DNA from: Paenibacillus ihbetae
GTDB taxonomy: Bacteria; Bacillota; Bacilli; Paenibacillales; Paenibacillaceae
Reading direction: 5' to 3'
DNA length: 64,000 nt
Assembly: GCF_002741055.1 (NCBI RefSeq)
Contig: NZ_CP016809.1
Coordinates: forward strand, 3,574,501 to 3,638,500
The notes beneath the pieces are model-generated. The model had not been told where the DNA came from and made no database searches. It saw only the letters and a program-made list of their open reading frames with translations. A program made the translations under genes and the position numbers. Positions 9,382 through 17,115 of this stretch are shown in pieces. Each line of letters begins with the position of its first letter. Position 1 is the stretch's first letter.

Positions 9382-11019
9382 TTAGTCCAGCTTGAAGCCG
9401 CTGATGGCGACTACTGCACAGCGCGCCATGTTCTCGCCCGAGCGGTGCGGCCAGGTGCTGGTCGGCTTGCTCAGATCCTGCGTGTTCTCGCCCGGATGCT
9501 GTACGGACAAGAAGAGCGTCTGCTCGTCCGGCGAGAAGAACGGGCCCGTCAGCTCGCATTCCACCGGGCCGGAGGCGAACTGCAGCGCTTTGCCTTGATC
9601 CGGTCCGCTCGTTGGAATAACGAACAGTCCGTTATTCATGAAGGATTTATGCACGCCTTTATTTTGGCTGCTGCTGGAGATATCCGTCACGACCCACAGA
9701 TCGCCGTTGGAATCGAACGCCAGGTTGTCCGGGGAGCTGAAGCCCGATTGGCGGCCGCCTGCCGCGAAGATTTCAAAATCGAACTCGAGGGCTGCCAGAT
9801 CGTTCCCGGCTTCGAAGATCCGCGTGATATGGCCATGGATATTGCCGTGATTGTCATTGTTCGTATGGCAGACGAAGACGGTGTTGTCGAACGGCGAAAT
9901 TTCGATATCCTCCGGGCGGTCCGTCGGCGTTCCGCCAACGAGGCGGGCGGCTTCCTGGCAGTACGTAACGACATCGCCTTGGGACTTGAACTTGCCTTTA
10001 ACCTCCGGTGCATCGGCTGCCGCCTTCAGCACCTCTTCCAGCGTGACTGGCTGCCATTTGCCGGATTTCAGGTTGGCTACGTAGAGCGTGCCGTCCTCCA
10101 GCAGGGCGGAGTTGGCGCGTCCCTTGCTCTTGTCGTATTTGCCGTTGCTGATGAATTTATAAACGCAGGCATCCTTCTTGTCATCGCCCATGTAGACTAC
10201 GATCCGGCCGTCTTTCGCAAGACCCATTGCCGTATTCTCATGGTTGAATCTTCCGAGCGCCGTATGCTTTTTAAGGAAGGATTTATCGAAAGGATCGACC
10301 TCGACGACCCAGCCGTAATGGGTTTCCGGCAACCCCGAGATGCTTGCGGTTTCCTCGAAATTCTCTTCGCAGGACAGCACCGTATTCCACAGGGTTACGC
10401 CTCCGGAGCAGTTGGCGAACGTGCCGGTTGCCGTCGTTGCACCCTTCAGCGCCGGAATGCCGCGCGCCGGGCCGGTAATGTCGAATTTGGTGAAACCGTT
10501 AATGCGGCGGGCATGCTTGGAGGATGTGTCCATCTTCCATACCCCCTTCTCGTCGCGGTACACCTCGATCACCGACATGCCTTGATAATACAAGTTTTTC
10601 TCGATTTGTTCGGCCGTCATTTTGCCGTCTTTCACCGGGCCGATCGAGAAGATGGTGGAATATTCATGGTTGTTGACCAGCAAACCGCGGACGTTGGACC
10701 CGTTGATCGGGAAAAAGGCGTTGTAATCGCAGCCGGAGCCGAATTTTTCGCCGGCCGGATTGATCACGTCGTCGAATGCGGCAATGACGTCGTATTTGAA
10801 ATTTCTCGGCAGGACGAGCTCGTCGGCTTTGGTCGGCTCGATCGGATCGAAATATCCGCTGACGCGGTTTGTTTTGAATCCGAACAGATGATTGGCTGTC
10901 CCCGACATCGCGGAAGCTTTGCCCTCCAGAACGCCTAAGCCGGCGGAAGCAGCTGCAAGCGCGGTTGCGCCGGTGCCCAGATAAGAAAGGAAGGTTTTGC
11001 GGTCCATCGTTTTACTCAA
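9382..11019 (-). CDS. PhoX-family phosphatase (DUF839), Tat-type export signal
   Basis: About 545 residues, similar throughout to the DUF839/PhoX family of Ca2+- and Fe-dependent alkaline phosphatases. Visible family segments include NHEYST, CSGGVTLWNTVLSCEENFEE, GRFNHENTAMGLAKDGR, VVYMGDDKKDACVYKF, RPEDIEISPFDNTVFVCHTN and SSPDNLAFDSNGDLWVVTD. The N-terminus MDRKTFLSYLGTG followed by an Ala-rich stretch ending near GKASA is a Tat-like signal, but the second Arg of the twin pair is Lys. The TTG at 11019 was chosen because GAGGGG lies 9 bases upstream; the ATG at 11007 is too far from it. The adjacent tatAC genes suggest they export this enzyme. Confidence 0.87.
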   Translation of the reverse strand: MSKTMDRKTFLSYLGTGATALAAASAGLGVLEGKASAMSGTANHLFGFKTNRVSGYFDPIEPTKADELVLPRNFKYDVIAAFDDVINPAGEKFGSGCDYNAFFPINGSNVRGLLVNNHEYSTIFSIGPVKDGKMTAEQIEKNLYYQGMSVIEVYRDEKGVWKMDTSSKHARRINGFTKFDITGPARGIPALKGATTATGTFANCSGGVTLWNTVLSCEENFEETASISGLPETHYGWVVEVDPFDKSFLKKHTALGRFNHENTAMGLAKDGRIVVYMGDDKKDACVYKFISNGKYDKSKGRANSALLEDGTLYVANLKSGKWQPVTLEEVLKAAADAPEVKGKFKSQGDVVTYCQEAARLVGGTPTDRPEDIEISPFDNTVFVCHTNNDNHGNIHGHITRIFEAGNDLAALEFDFEIFAAGGRQSGFSSPDNLAFDSNGDLWVVTDISSSSQNKGVHKSFMNNGLFVIPTSGPDQGKALQFASGPVECELTGPFFSPDEQTLFLSVQHPGENTQDLSKPTSTWPHRSGENMARCAVVAISGFKLD

Positions 11020-11151
11020 ACTAATCCACCCCTCATGATTAAATGTTCGATAGGACAAGTGTAAGCTGGAAATGTTAAGTCCATATCATCGCTCATGGGG
11101 GATTTGTAAAATAGAAGTAATATCGGGTGCGGCATGAAAAAAATGAGCGTG

Positions 11152-12003
11152 CTATTCCGTTCGCTGATACCGCTGCCGCATCTGCTCGGCCATTGCGCGG
11201 ATGCTCTCGGCTTCCGGCATGGCGAATGAGACGGCGGCTTCGCTTAAATCCTGATCCGCCTGCCAGCTGCGGATCACCTCCCGCACATCGTCGACAAAAC
11301 GCTGTACGGCGCCTTCGCCCGTGCCGATCCCCGTCAGCTGCTCCAGACTGGCGGTGCTGGTATCCTCCACGACCGGGTACAGCTTCGGGTCGGCGCCTGC
11401 GGCTGCGATATCGTAAAAGGCACGCACGAGCCGGGCACGCTCGCTGCCCGAGCCCTCCGCAATAACGAAAGCCTGGACGATGAAGGCCTTGCGCTGCCGC
11501 CGCTGGGCGATGCCGCAAAATTTAAGCCCGCCGATGCTTAAGTCGAAGGTCCCCGGGCAGAAGGCGCCTGCGATTTCGCCGGTGTCCACTTGCCGTTCCG
11601 TGCCTTGAAGCGCCTGGCGGATCAGTGCAACCATCAGCTCGAAATCCTGATGAAAGTCCGGTGCCGGGCCGGCCGATTGAAAGGGAACAATCAGGGATAC
11701 ATTGACGACGCCGGGGTCCAGCGGCACGGCTGCACCGCCGGAGTGGCGGACGGCGGTATCGTAGCCGAGGGACCGGAGCCAGGCTTCCCCTTCCGGCGCT
11801 TGCGGAAGACGGCTGTCCCGAGCGCCCAGGACAAACGCCCCCGGGTGACGCCACAAATGACACACGGCAGGACCGCCGCCTCCAGCCTGCCGGCATAACA
11901 GCTCATCCAATGCAAAATGGAGCAGCACATCATCTGAATTCAAATCGTTGGTCCGATCAAGCAGCAGGATCGGTTGGTATTGCAGTGACAGCGGGGTATT
12001 CAC
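11152..12003 (-). CDS. lipL: octanoyl-[GcvH]:protein N-octanoyltransferase LipL
   Basis: A 283-residue BPL/LplA-fold protein. The segment FCPGTFDLSIGGLKFCGIAQRR carries the LipL-type catalytic Cys (before PG) and the Lys/Gly loop; upstream RHSGGAAVPLDPGVVNVSL fits the lipoate-binding loop. In B. subtilis, LipL moves octanoyl groups from GcvH to the E2 subunits of 2-oxoacid dehydrogenases, where LipA converts them to lipoyl groups. The start is GTG at 12003 with GAGGAGG about 10 bases upstream. It is transcribed alone; a 132-bp gap separates it from phoX. The 268-bp gap on its 5' side holds the cysK promoter. Confidence 0.85.
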   Translation of the reverse strand: MNTPLSLQYQPILLLDRTNDLNSDDVLLHFALDELLCRQAGGGGPAVCHLWRHPGAFVLGARDSRLPQAPEGEAWLRSLGYDTAVRHSGGAAVPLDPGVVNVSLIVPFQSAGPAPDFHQDFELMVALIRQALQGTERQVDTGEIAGAFCPGTFDLSIGGLKFCGIAQRRQRKAFIVQAFVIAEGSGSERARLVRAFYDIAAAGADPKLYPVVEDTSTASLEQLTGIGTGEGAVQRFVDDVREVIRSWQADQDLSEAAVSFAMPEAESIRAMAEQMRQRYQRTE

Positions 12004-12148
12004 GCTTTCTTGCGCCTCCTCTAATGAACAATGGCTGTATTACCATCTTCGATTCGTTACCGTTCGTTTCCGTATTTTCACATCAACAGCATACCATAAA
12101 GCGGGCTTGGCGGCTGTCCCGTACGGACGTTCTCGGCAGGCGGCTTCA

Positions 12149-12178
12149 TTGACAAGCAGAAGAAAACTCCCCTATAAT
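12149..12178 (+). promoter_or_regulatory. sigma-A promoter of cysK
   Basis: TTGACA at 12149-12154, an 18-base spacer, and TATAAT at 12173-12178. This gives a ~90-base leader before cysK. No T-box, S-box or other known riboswitch was recognised in the leader. Confidence 0.8.
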
Positions 12179-12271
12179 CCGAGTAAGTTTATTTCCTTTG
12201 TTAGATAAATGGATGACGGCCACAGCCGGAAGATCATTTTAGGTTAACCTCTATAAGGAGTATGAAGCATT

Positions 12272-13189
12272 ATGGCTAATATTTTTGACAGCGTTGCCGA
12301 TATGATCGGGGAGACGCCGATGGTAAGGCTTCAGCGTCTCGCTCCGCCAGGAGCTGCCGAGATCTATGTCAAGCTGGAGAAATTCAATCCGTCCGGCAGC
12401 GTGAAGGACCGGGCCGCATACAATTTGATTCAAACGGCGGAAACGAAGGGCCTGCTTAAGCCGGGCGGCACCATCATCGAGCCGACCAGCGGAAATACCG
12501 GTATCGGGCTTGCCATGATCGCCGCTGCCAAGGGATATCGCGCCATCCTGGTGATGCCGGATAATATGTCCAAGGAACGGATCAATTTGCTAAAGGCATA
12601 CGGGGCCGAGGTTGTCCTGACGCCGAGCAGCGAGCGCATGCCGGGTTCGATCGCGAAGGCTCTTGAGCTGCGGGAGCAGATTCCCGGGAGCTTTATTCCG
12701 CAGCAGTTTGAGAATGCAGCCAATCCGGATATTCATCGCGTCACGACTGCGCCGGAAATCCTGCAGCAGACCCAAGGTTGGCTTGATGCGTTTGTCGCTA
12801 CCGCGGGTACGGGCGGAACGGTAACGGGCACCGGCGAGGAGCTGCGGAGGCATCTGCCGGACCTGCATATTGCGGTCGTGGAGCCCAAGGGGTCGCCCGT
12901 GCTTTCCGGCGGGCAGCCGGGACGGCATAAGCTGGTGGGCACAAGTCCCGGGTTCGTGCCGAAGATTTTGAATACAGGGATTTATAATGAAATTATTCAG
13001 ATTGCGGACGAGGATGCTCTGCAGACTGCCAGGGACTTGGCCCGCAAAGAAGGGATCCTTGTGGGGCCGTCCTCCGGCGCCTCGGTATTCGCGGCAATGC
13101 GTGTTGCCGAGCGGCTGGGCGAAGGCAAGCGGGTCGTCTGTATCGCCCCGGATACGGGCGAACGGTATTTGAGCATGGATATTTTCTGA
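12272..13189 (+). CDS. cysK: cysteine synthase A
   Basis: A 305-residue PLP enzyme of normal length. SGSVKDRAA carries the PLP lysine, PTSGNTGIGLA is the substrate-binding loop, GTGGTVTGTG binds the PLP phosphate, and VGPSSGAS lies near the C-terminus. It makes cysteine from O-acetylserine and sulfide. AAGGAG lies upstream of the ATG. It is a single-gene unit with its own consensus promoter and terminator. The similar CBS-type enzymes are less likely because the MIGETPMVRL N-terminus and length fit CysK. Confidence 0.95.
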   Translation: MANIFDSVADMIGETPMVRLQRLAPPGAAEIYVKLEKFNPSGSVKDRAAYNLIQTAETKGLLKPGGTIIEPTSGNTGIGLAMIAAAKGYRAILVMPDNMSKERINLLKAYGAEVVLTPSSERMPGSIAKALELREQIPGSFIPQQFENAANPDIHRVTTAPEILQQTQGWLDAFVATAGTGGTVTGTGEELRRHLPDLHIAVVEPKGSPVLSGGQPGRHKLVGTSPGFVPKILNTGIYNEIIQIADEDALQTARDLARKEGILVGPSSGASVFAAMRVAERLGEGKRVVCIAPDTGERYLSMDIF

Positions 13190-13196
13190 TATGGCA

Positions 13197-13226
13197 AAAG
13201 GGGTCTCCAATGGGAGGCCCTTTTTA
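13197..13226 (+). terminator. terminator of cysK
   Basis: GGGTCTCC and GGAGGCCC pair around an AATG loop (one G-T pair), followed by TTTTT. Confidence 0.85.
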
Positions 13227-13341
13227 CGTTACAATGCCGCCGACAATAAATCTCTCCGGCTGCCTATTTTATAACAGGATTCCTCCGTTTGTTCACGAAA
13301 AAGGTGGGTAGTTCATTTTTTTTTAAAAAATATTTCTGCGA

Positions 13342-13368
13342 TGTCGAATTTCCGGTTGCTTGTTCGTT
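13342..13368 (+). promoter_or_regulatory. putative ECF42 promoter of the DGPF gene
   Basis: TGTCGA at 13342-13347, exactly 17 bases, then CGTT at 13365-13368. The same layout occurs upstream of the VOC gene at 15175. TGTCGA in the -35 and a CG-rich -10 are what is reported for ECF42 sigma factors, as far as I recall. It lies ~55 bp before the DGPF start. Confidence 0.65.
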
Positions 13369-13423
13369 GAACTAGTAAAGGCCGGATTTCGAGGTCCTAT
13401 TTGATAACAGGAGGGAACTTTCC

Positions 13424-13855
13424 ATGAGATTTATGATGATTGTAAAAGCAACCGAGGATTCCGAGGCGGGTGTGCTGCCGAGCAAGGAGCAGCTTGACGC
13501 CATGATGAGGTATAACATGGAGCTGGCCCGCGCCGGCGTGCTGCTCGCGGCGGACGGCCTGCATCCAAGCTCAGGCGCGATCCGGATCTCGTACCCGGAG
13601 CCTGGCGGGAAACCGAAGGTTACGGACGGGCCCTTCACCGAGGCCAAGGAGCTGATCGCCGGCTATACGCTGATCGAAGTGAAATCGCGGGAAGAGGCGA
13701 TCGAGTGGGCGATGCGCATGCCGGACCCCCACGGATACGGCTCGGGGCAGATTGAGCTTCGGCAGGTGTTCGAGCCGACCGAATTGACGGAGGATCCGGA
13801 ATCCCAGGCCCAGCAATATGAGATGCGAGAGCATATCGAGCGGCAGAAGCGATAG
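13424..13855 (+). CDS. DGPF/YCII-related protein
   Basis: A 143-residue protein of the YCII-like DGPF family, named for the motif seen here as DGPFTEAKELIAGY (~residues 66-79). The N-terminus MRFMMIVKATEDSEAG and the segment EEAIEWAMRMP are also typical. The fold is a ferredoxin-like dimer; the biochemical role of the family is not known. DGPF genes are the usual partners of ECF42 sigma factors, and here the sigma gene starts 16 bp downstream. AGGAGGG precedes the ATG. The TGTCGA-N17-CGTT element upstream suggests it is transcribed by that sigma factor. Confidence 0.88.
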   Translation: MRFMMIVKATEDSEAGVLPSKEQLDAMMRYNMELARAGVLLAADGLHPSSGAIRISYPEPGGKPKVTDGPFTEAKELIAGYTLIEVKSREEAIEWAMRMPDPHGYGSGQIELRQVFEPTELTEDPESQAQQYEMREHIERQKR

Positions 13856-13870
13856 AGGGAGCCATGGATA

Positions 13871-15124
13871 ATGGATACTCATCGTACGATTGATGCCATT
13901 TGGAGAATTGAATCCTCCCGCATCATTGCCCATTTGACTCGAATGGTGCGCGATATCGGACTGGCGGAGGACCTGGCGCAGGACGCGCTCGTGGCCGCGC
14001 TGGAACGGTGGCCGGAGACGGGAATGCCGGAGAACCCGGGCGGCTGGCTGATGACGGTGGCCAAGCGCAAAGCGCTGGACATGCTTCGCCGGAATAAGCT
14101 GCGCGATCGGAAGTATGAGCTGATTGGCCGGGAGCAGGAGCCGTGGGCCGATTCCGAGCCGGATGTGCCGGAAGCCGGCGAGGTGGGGGATGATCTGCTG
14201 CGGCTGATCTTCATGACGTGCCACCCGGTCCTCTCGCCGGAGGCGCGGGTCGCCCTGACCCTGCGCCTTCTCGGAGGGCTCACGACGGCCGAGATTGCGC
14301 ATGCATACCTGACTTCCGAGGCAACCGTCGCGCAGCGGATCGTCCGTGCCAAGCGTACGCTGTCCGCGACCCGGGTGGCGTTTGAAATTCCGCAAGGCCC
14401 GGAGCTAAAACCGCGGCTTTCGTCGGTGCTTGAGGTCATCTATTTAATGTTCAACGAAGGATATGCAGCGACATCGGGCAGCCAGTGGATTCGTCCGCTG
14501 CTGTGCCAGGAGGCGCTTCGCATCGGACGAATTCTGGCCGAGATTGCGCCGGCGGAGCCGGAGGTCCACGGCTTGGTGGCGTTAATGGAGTTCCAGGCAT
14601 CCCGCTTCAAGGCCCGGGTGGACCATCGCGGCGAGCCGGTTCTGCTCATGGATCAGAACCGGGGATTGTGGGACTACCTGCTTATTCGGCGTGGGTTTGC
14701 CGCGCTGGAGCGGGTGGAGCAGCTGGGCGGCATGACCGGCCCGTATGCGATCCAGGCCGCGATCTCCGCCTGCCATGCGGGTGCGTCGAAGGCCGAGGAT
14801 ACCGACTGGATCCGGATCTCAGCCTTGTATGAGGCGCTCGCTCAGGTTTCCCCATCCCCGATTGTGGAATTGAACCGGGCGGTCGCGCTTTCCATGGCGT
14901 TCGGGCCGGAGATCGGGCTTGAGATCGTGGACATTTTACAAGCCGAGCCGTCTTTGAAAGAGTATCACCTGCTGCCCAGCGTCAGGGGAGATCTGCTGTT
15001 CAAGCTGGGGCGGCTGGATGAGGCATGCCAGGAATTCAAGCGAGCCGCTTCGTTGACCGATAACCAGCGGGAGAAGCAGTTATTGCTTAGCCGTGCCGCG
15101 GAATGCGCGTCAGGCGGCGTATAA
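13871..15124 (+). CDS. ECF42-type RNA polymerase sigma factor with C-terminal extension
   Basis: A 417-residue protein. Residues 1-~80 form sigma region 2 (IIAHLTRMVRDIGLAEDLAQDA, WLMTVAKRKALDMLRR). Residues ~115-165 are region 4 (ARVALTLRLLGGLTTAEIAHAY, ATVAQRIVRAKRTL). The remaining ~230 residues are a helical, TPR-like extension (VIYLMFNEGYAAT, LNRAVALSMAFGP, YHLLPSVRGDLLFKLGRLDEACQEF). This long extension, the lack of an anti-sigma gene and the DGPF neighbour define ECF42. In that group the extension itself is thought to control activity. GAGGGAG lies ~9 bases before the ATG at 13871; the closer ATG at 13864 is out of frame. Confidence 0.92.
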   Translation: MDTHRTIDAIWRIESSRIIAHLTRMVRDIGLAEDLAQDALVAALERWPETGMPENPGGWLMTVAKRKALDMLRRNKLRDRKYELIGREQEPWADSEPDVPEAGEVGDDLLRLIFMTCHPVLSPEARVALTLRLLGGLTTAEIAHAYLTSEATVAQRIVRAKRTLSATRVAFEIPQGPELKPRLSSVLEVIYLMFNEGYAATSGSQWIRPLLCQEALRIGRILAEIAPAEPEVHGLVALMEFQASRFKARVDHRGEPVLLMDQNRGLWDYLLIRRGFAALERVEQLGGMTGPYAIQAAISACHAGASKAEDTDWIRISALYEALAQVSPSPIVELNRAVALSMAFGPEIGLEIVDILQAEPSLKEYHLLPSVRGDLLFKLGRLDEACQEFKRAASLTDNQREKQLLLSRAAECASGGV

Positions 15125-15174
15125 TAGGGCTTTCCCGCAGACGAAAAAAATTTTTTGGAAAATTTACAGATGGA

Positions 15175-15201
15175 TGTCGATTTGGGCGATGGCCGTTCGT
15201 C
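15175..15201 (+). promoter_or_regulatory. putative ECF42 promoter of the VOC gene
   Basis: TGTCGA at 15175-15180, exactly 17 bases, then CGTC at 15198-15201. It shares sequence and spacing with the element at 13342. It lies 46 bp before the VOC start at 15248, so this gene could be read independently of the sigma gene. Confidence 0.65.
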
Positions 15202-15247
15202 ACTTAAGTAGAAAAACAAAAAAACGAATGAAAAGAGGATGAAGAAT

Positions 15248-15649
15248 ATGCAAGCACAATTGATTCCATTTATTATTTCCGGTGACGCGAGAGCACAGGC
15301 CGCGTTCTATATCGAAGCGGTTGGAGGAGAAATCCATGCACTGTCTACCTTTGGAGATGCCCCGGGCACGCCGGAATCGAGCAAGGATAAGGTAATGCAC
15401 CTGTCGATGACGCTGGCGGGAGGGAACACGTTAATCATGACGGATGCTTTTCAAGATGCGGAGCCGAGCGCCAATATGGGACTATCGCTATCGTTTGATG
15501 ACGAGGAGGCTGCACGCACCGCTTACCGTAATCTGAGCGCCGGAGGCGTGGAGAAATATCCGTTTGCCCTTCAGCCATGGGGGAATTTCTACTACGGCGA
15601 GCTCGTGGACCGCTTCGGCATGACATGGCAGCTGGTGAAGCAGGGCTGA
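15248..15649 (+). CDS. PhnB-like VOC-family protein
   Basis: A 133-residue protein of the glyoxalase/bleomycin-resistance (VOC) superfamily, PhnB/YjdN subtype. Evidence is LIPFIISGDARAQAAFYIEAVGGEI, the middle LSMTLAGGNTLIMTDAF and the closing WGNFYYGELVDRFGMTWQL. These are two beta-alpha-beta-beta-beta units, usually binding a metal. Substrate unknown; members next to ECF42/DGPF genes are common. The ATG at 15248 has AGAGG 9 bases upstream and is preferred over the ATG at 15239. The start of the ECF42-like promoter lies 73 bp upstream. The 176-bp gap after it shows no gene. Confidence 0.85.
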   Translation: MQAQLIPFIISGDARAQAAFYIEAVGGEIHALSTFGDAPGTPESSKDKVMHLSMTLAGGNTLIMTDAFQDAEPSANMGLSLSFDDEEAARTAYRNLSAGGVEKYPFALQPWGNFYYGELVDRFGMTWQLVKQG

Positions 15650-15825
15650 GGCATAAGAACGTGGATGTCCAAGATACCGGTCGTACCTAGTGAGCGAGCA
15701 TAAAGCTTGCCGGTAGCGTGTGTGGCGTTTTGACATGACCGCATGCGCTTAGGAGACATGCCGTCGCAGCATTACTGATTACCGCGTGAACCCATTATCC
15801 AATGACATAGAGGGAGCTGTAAAAC

Positions 15826-16173
15826 ATGAACCTAAACCAAGAAGTGTCCGATTACATCGAAGCATTGAGCGATGCCTGGAAGATCGAGCTGAGCGTGAAG
15901 CTCAGGGAGCTTGTGCACGAGACGATCCCGGACGTTCAGGAGCGGATGCAGTACAAAAAGCCGCATTTCTTGAAAAACGGAAAATATGCGGCGGTGATCA
16001 GCGTTGCCAAAAGCGCGGTGAGCTTTACGATTTTTAACGCGGATGGATTGGCATGGTCGGAGGATACGTTCGATGGCCCGCCGGAGCGGAAAACGATGAA
16101 GGTCGCCCAGGGGCAGGATGTGGATTGGCAGGCGCTTTCATCCCTGCTGAAGCAGGCTTCCGCAAGCCTGTAG
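15826..16173 (+). CDS. DUF1801 (YdhG-like) protein
   Basis: A 115-residue single-domain protein. VSDYIEALSDAWKIELSVKLRELVHETIPDVQERMQYKKPHFLKNGKYAAVISV is the DUF1801 signature; B. subtilis YdhG/Fra, an iron chaperone, belongs here. GAGGGAG precedes the ATG. No ECF42-like promoter with correct spacing was found in front of it, so it may lie outside that regulon despite its position. A 9-bp stem-loop (16221-16245) follows the stop. Confidence 0.8.
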   Translation: MNLNQEVSDYIEALSDAWKIELSVKLRELVHETIPDVQERMQYKKPHFLKNGKYAAVISVAKSAVSFTIFNADGLAWSEDTFDGPPERKTMKVAQGQDVDWQALSSLLKQASASL

Positions 16174-16220
16174 CGAGCAACCGGTGGACAGACGGGACGG
16201 GTATCGGTGGAGACGGTTCA

Positions 16221-16245
16221 TCCGCGATCTTGAGGGGATCGCGGA
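16221..16245 (+). terminator. stem-loop after the DUF1801 gene
   Basis: TCCGCGATC and GATCGCGGA form a 9-bp stem with a 7-base loop. The nearest T-run (16260-16266) is ~14 bases downstream, so it is an imperfect terminator and may act mainly in mRNA 3'-end protection. Confidence 0.45.
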
Positions 16246-16256
16246 CGAGGCCGGCT

Positions 16257-16385
16257 CTATTTTTTTGTTCCGTGCTGTTTGGTCGGGAGCTTGTCGCTTG
16301 GCGTCCCCTTGCCGTTGTTTTTGTTGCGGCGGGCTTTCTCCGCATTCTCGTTCATTTTTTCTACGAAATCATGGGTGCTTTCCAT
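16257..16385 (-). CDS. DUF4023 small protein (42 aa)
   Basis: A 42-residue, very hydrophilic protein: MESTHDFVEKMNENAEKA, then RRNKNNGKG and a tail SDKLPTKQHGTKK. The THDFVEK start and KLPxKQH end match the small DUF4023 family of Bacillus and Paenibacillus, whose function is unknown. AAAGGAG lies 10 bases before the ATG. It is the only gene in the 500-bp interval 16174-16674, which otherwise holds the stem-loop at 16221 and the terminator at 16511. Its length makes it easy for gene callers to miss. Confidence 0.72.
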   Translation of the reverse strand: MESTHDFVEKMNENAEKARRNKNNGKGTPSDKLPTKQHGTKK

Positions 16386-16510
16386 TGGTGGTTCGGCTCC
16401 TTTGCATCAAAATGTGAGATAACAAGCGTGTCCTGCTTAATATAACCATTCGGACGTCATTGTATTTGGCGATTTATTGCGCCGGAAACGGGCTGGTGTG
16501 AGAGTCCCTA

Positions 16511-16573
16511 TAAAAATAAGAATCCAGCCGACAGGCAAAGGGGAAGCTTCCCTGGTATGCCTTTGGCTGGATC
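16511..16573 (-). terminator. terminator of the heme monooxygenase gene
   Basis: A three-part hairpin: TCCAGCC (16523) with GGCTGGA (16565), AGGCA with TGCCT, and an inner GGGAAGCTTCCC. On the minus strand it is followed by TTCTTATTTTTA, so it should end the transcript coming from 16980. Confidence 0.7.
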
Positions 16574-16674
16574 CTAATTGTGCTTTGCACAATCTGTCGC
16601 CCGGCGCACATTCTTGGAGACGTACGCCGAGCTGTTTTTAAACCAATTTCACGTGCCTTCCGTTTTTCGCTGCC

Positions 16675-16980
16675 TTACTTGGTATGGCTGATCAGCAGCT
16701 CGTATTTATTGAGGGAAGCGCCGAGTATATTCTCGTTACGGCCCTGACCGTGGGATTGGCGGAACGATTCGCTGGACGTCCAGCGCTTGAATGCTTCCTC
16801 ATCCTCCCAAACGGTAGAAACCTTCAGTTCCTCGGCCTCAGCGCCTTCCTTGGCTTCATGCCATACCTCCATCCGCACGAATCCTTCAATTTCTTGAACT
16901 CCTTTGGCCTCAGCAAATCGCTGTGCGATCTCCTTGCCGTGGCCGGGCTTCACTTTAATCGAGTTGGTCACAACCAGCAT
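16675..16980 (-). CDS. IsdG-type heme-degrading monooxygenase
   Basis: A 101-residue ABM-fold protein. Asn6 (VVTNSIKVKPGHG), Trp67 (AFKRWTSS) and His77 (SFRQSH) match in spacing the Asn-Trp-His triad of IsdG/IsdI heme oxygenases and B. subtilis HmoB. Such enzymes open heme to release iron, or handle excess heme. AAAGGAGG lies 7 bases before the ATG at 16980; an upstream in-frame ATG at 17004 lacks this. On the minus strand a TATAAT (complement of 17030-17035) could be its -10 box. No Fur box was recognised. Confidence 0.82.
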   Translation of the reverse strand: MLVVTNSIKVKPGHGKEIAQRFAEAKGVQEIEGFVRMEVWHEAKEGAEAEELKVSTVWEDEEAFKRWTSSESFRQSHGQGRNENILGASLNKYELLISHTK

Positions 16981-17115
16981 GCCGCATCCTCCTTTTTCAT
17001 TCATCCTGTTCCTCTAACGTATGTCCATTATACAGGAACGGACGGACCGATTTCATCTTGGAGAGCCGGTGCAGGCGAGGCGAGGCGAGCGGGCTGCCTC
17101 TTGTACCCCTGATGC

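Noticed and set aside
11020..11100. Pho box upstream of the PhoX-like gene
   Set aside because: TTAACA and TTACAC are present on the minus strand but their spacing (14 bp) does not fit the 11-bp PhoP repeat.
15666..15700. Third ECF42-like promoter before the DUF1801 gene
   Set aside because: TGTCCA occurs but no CG-type -10 is found at 17 bases; the nearest CGTA is only 10 bases away.
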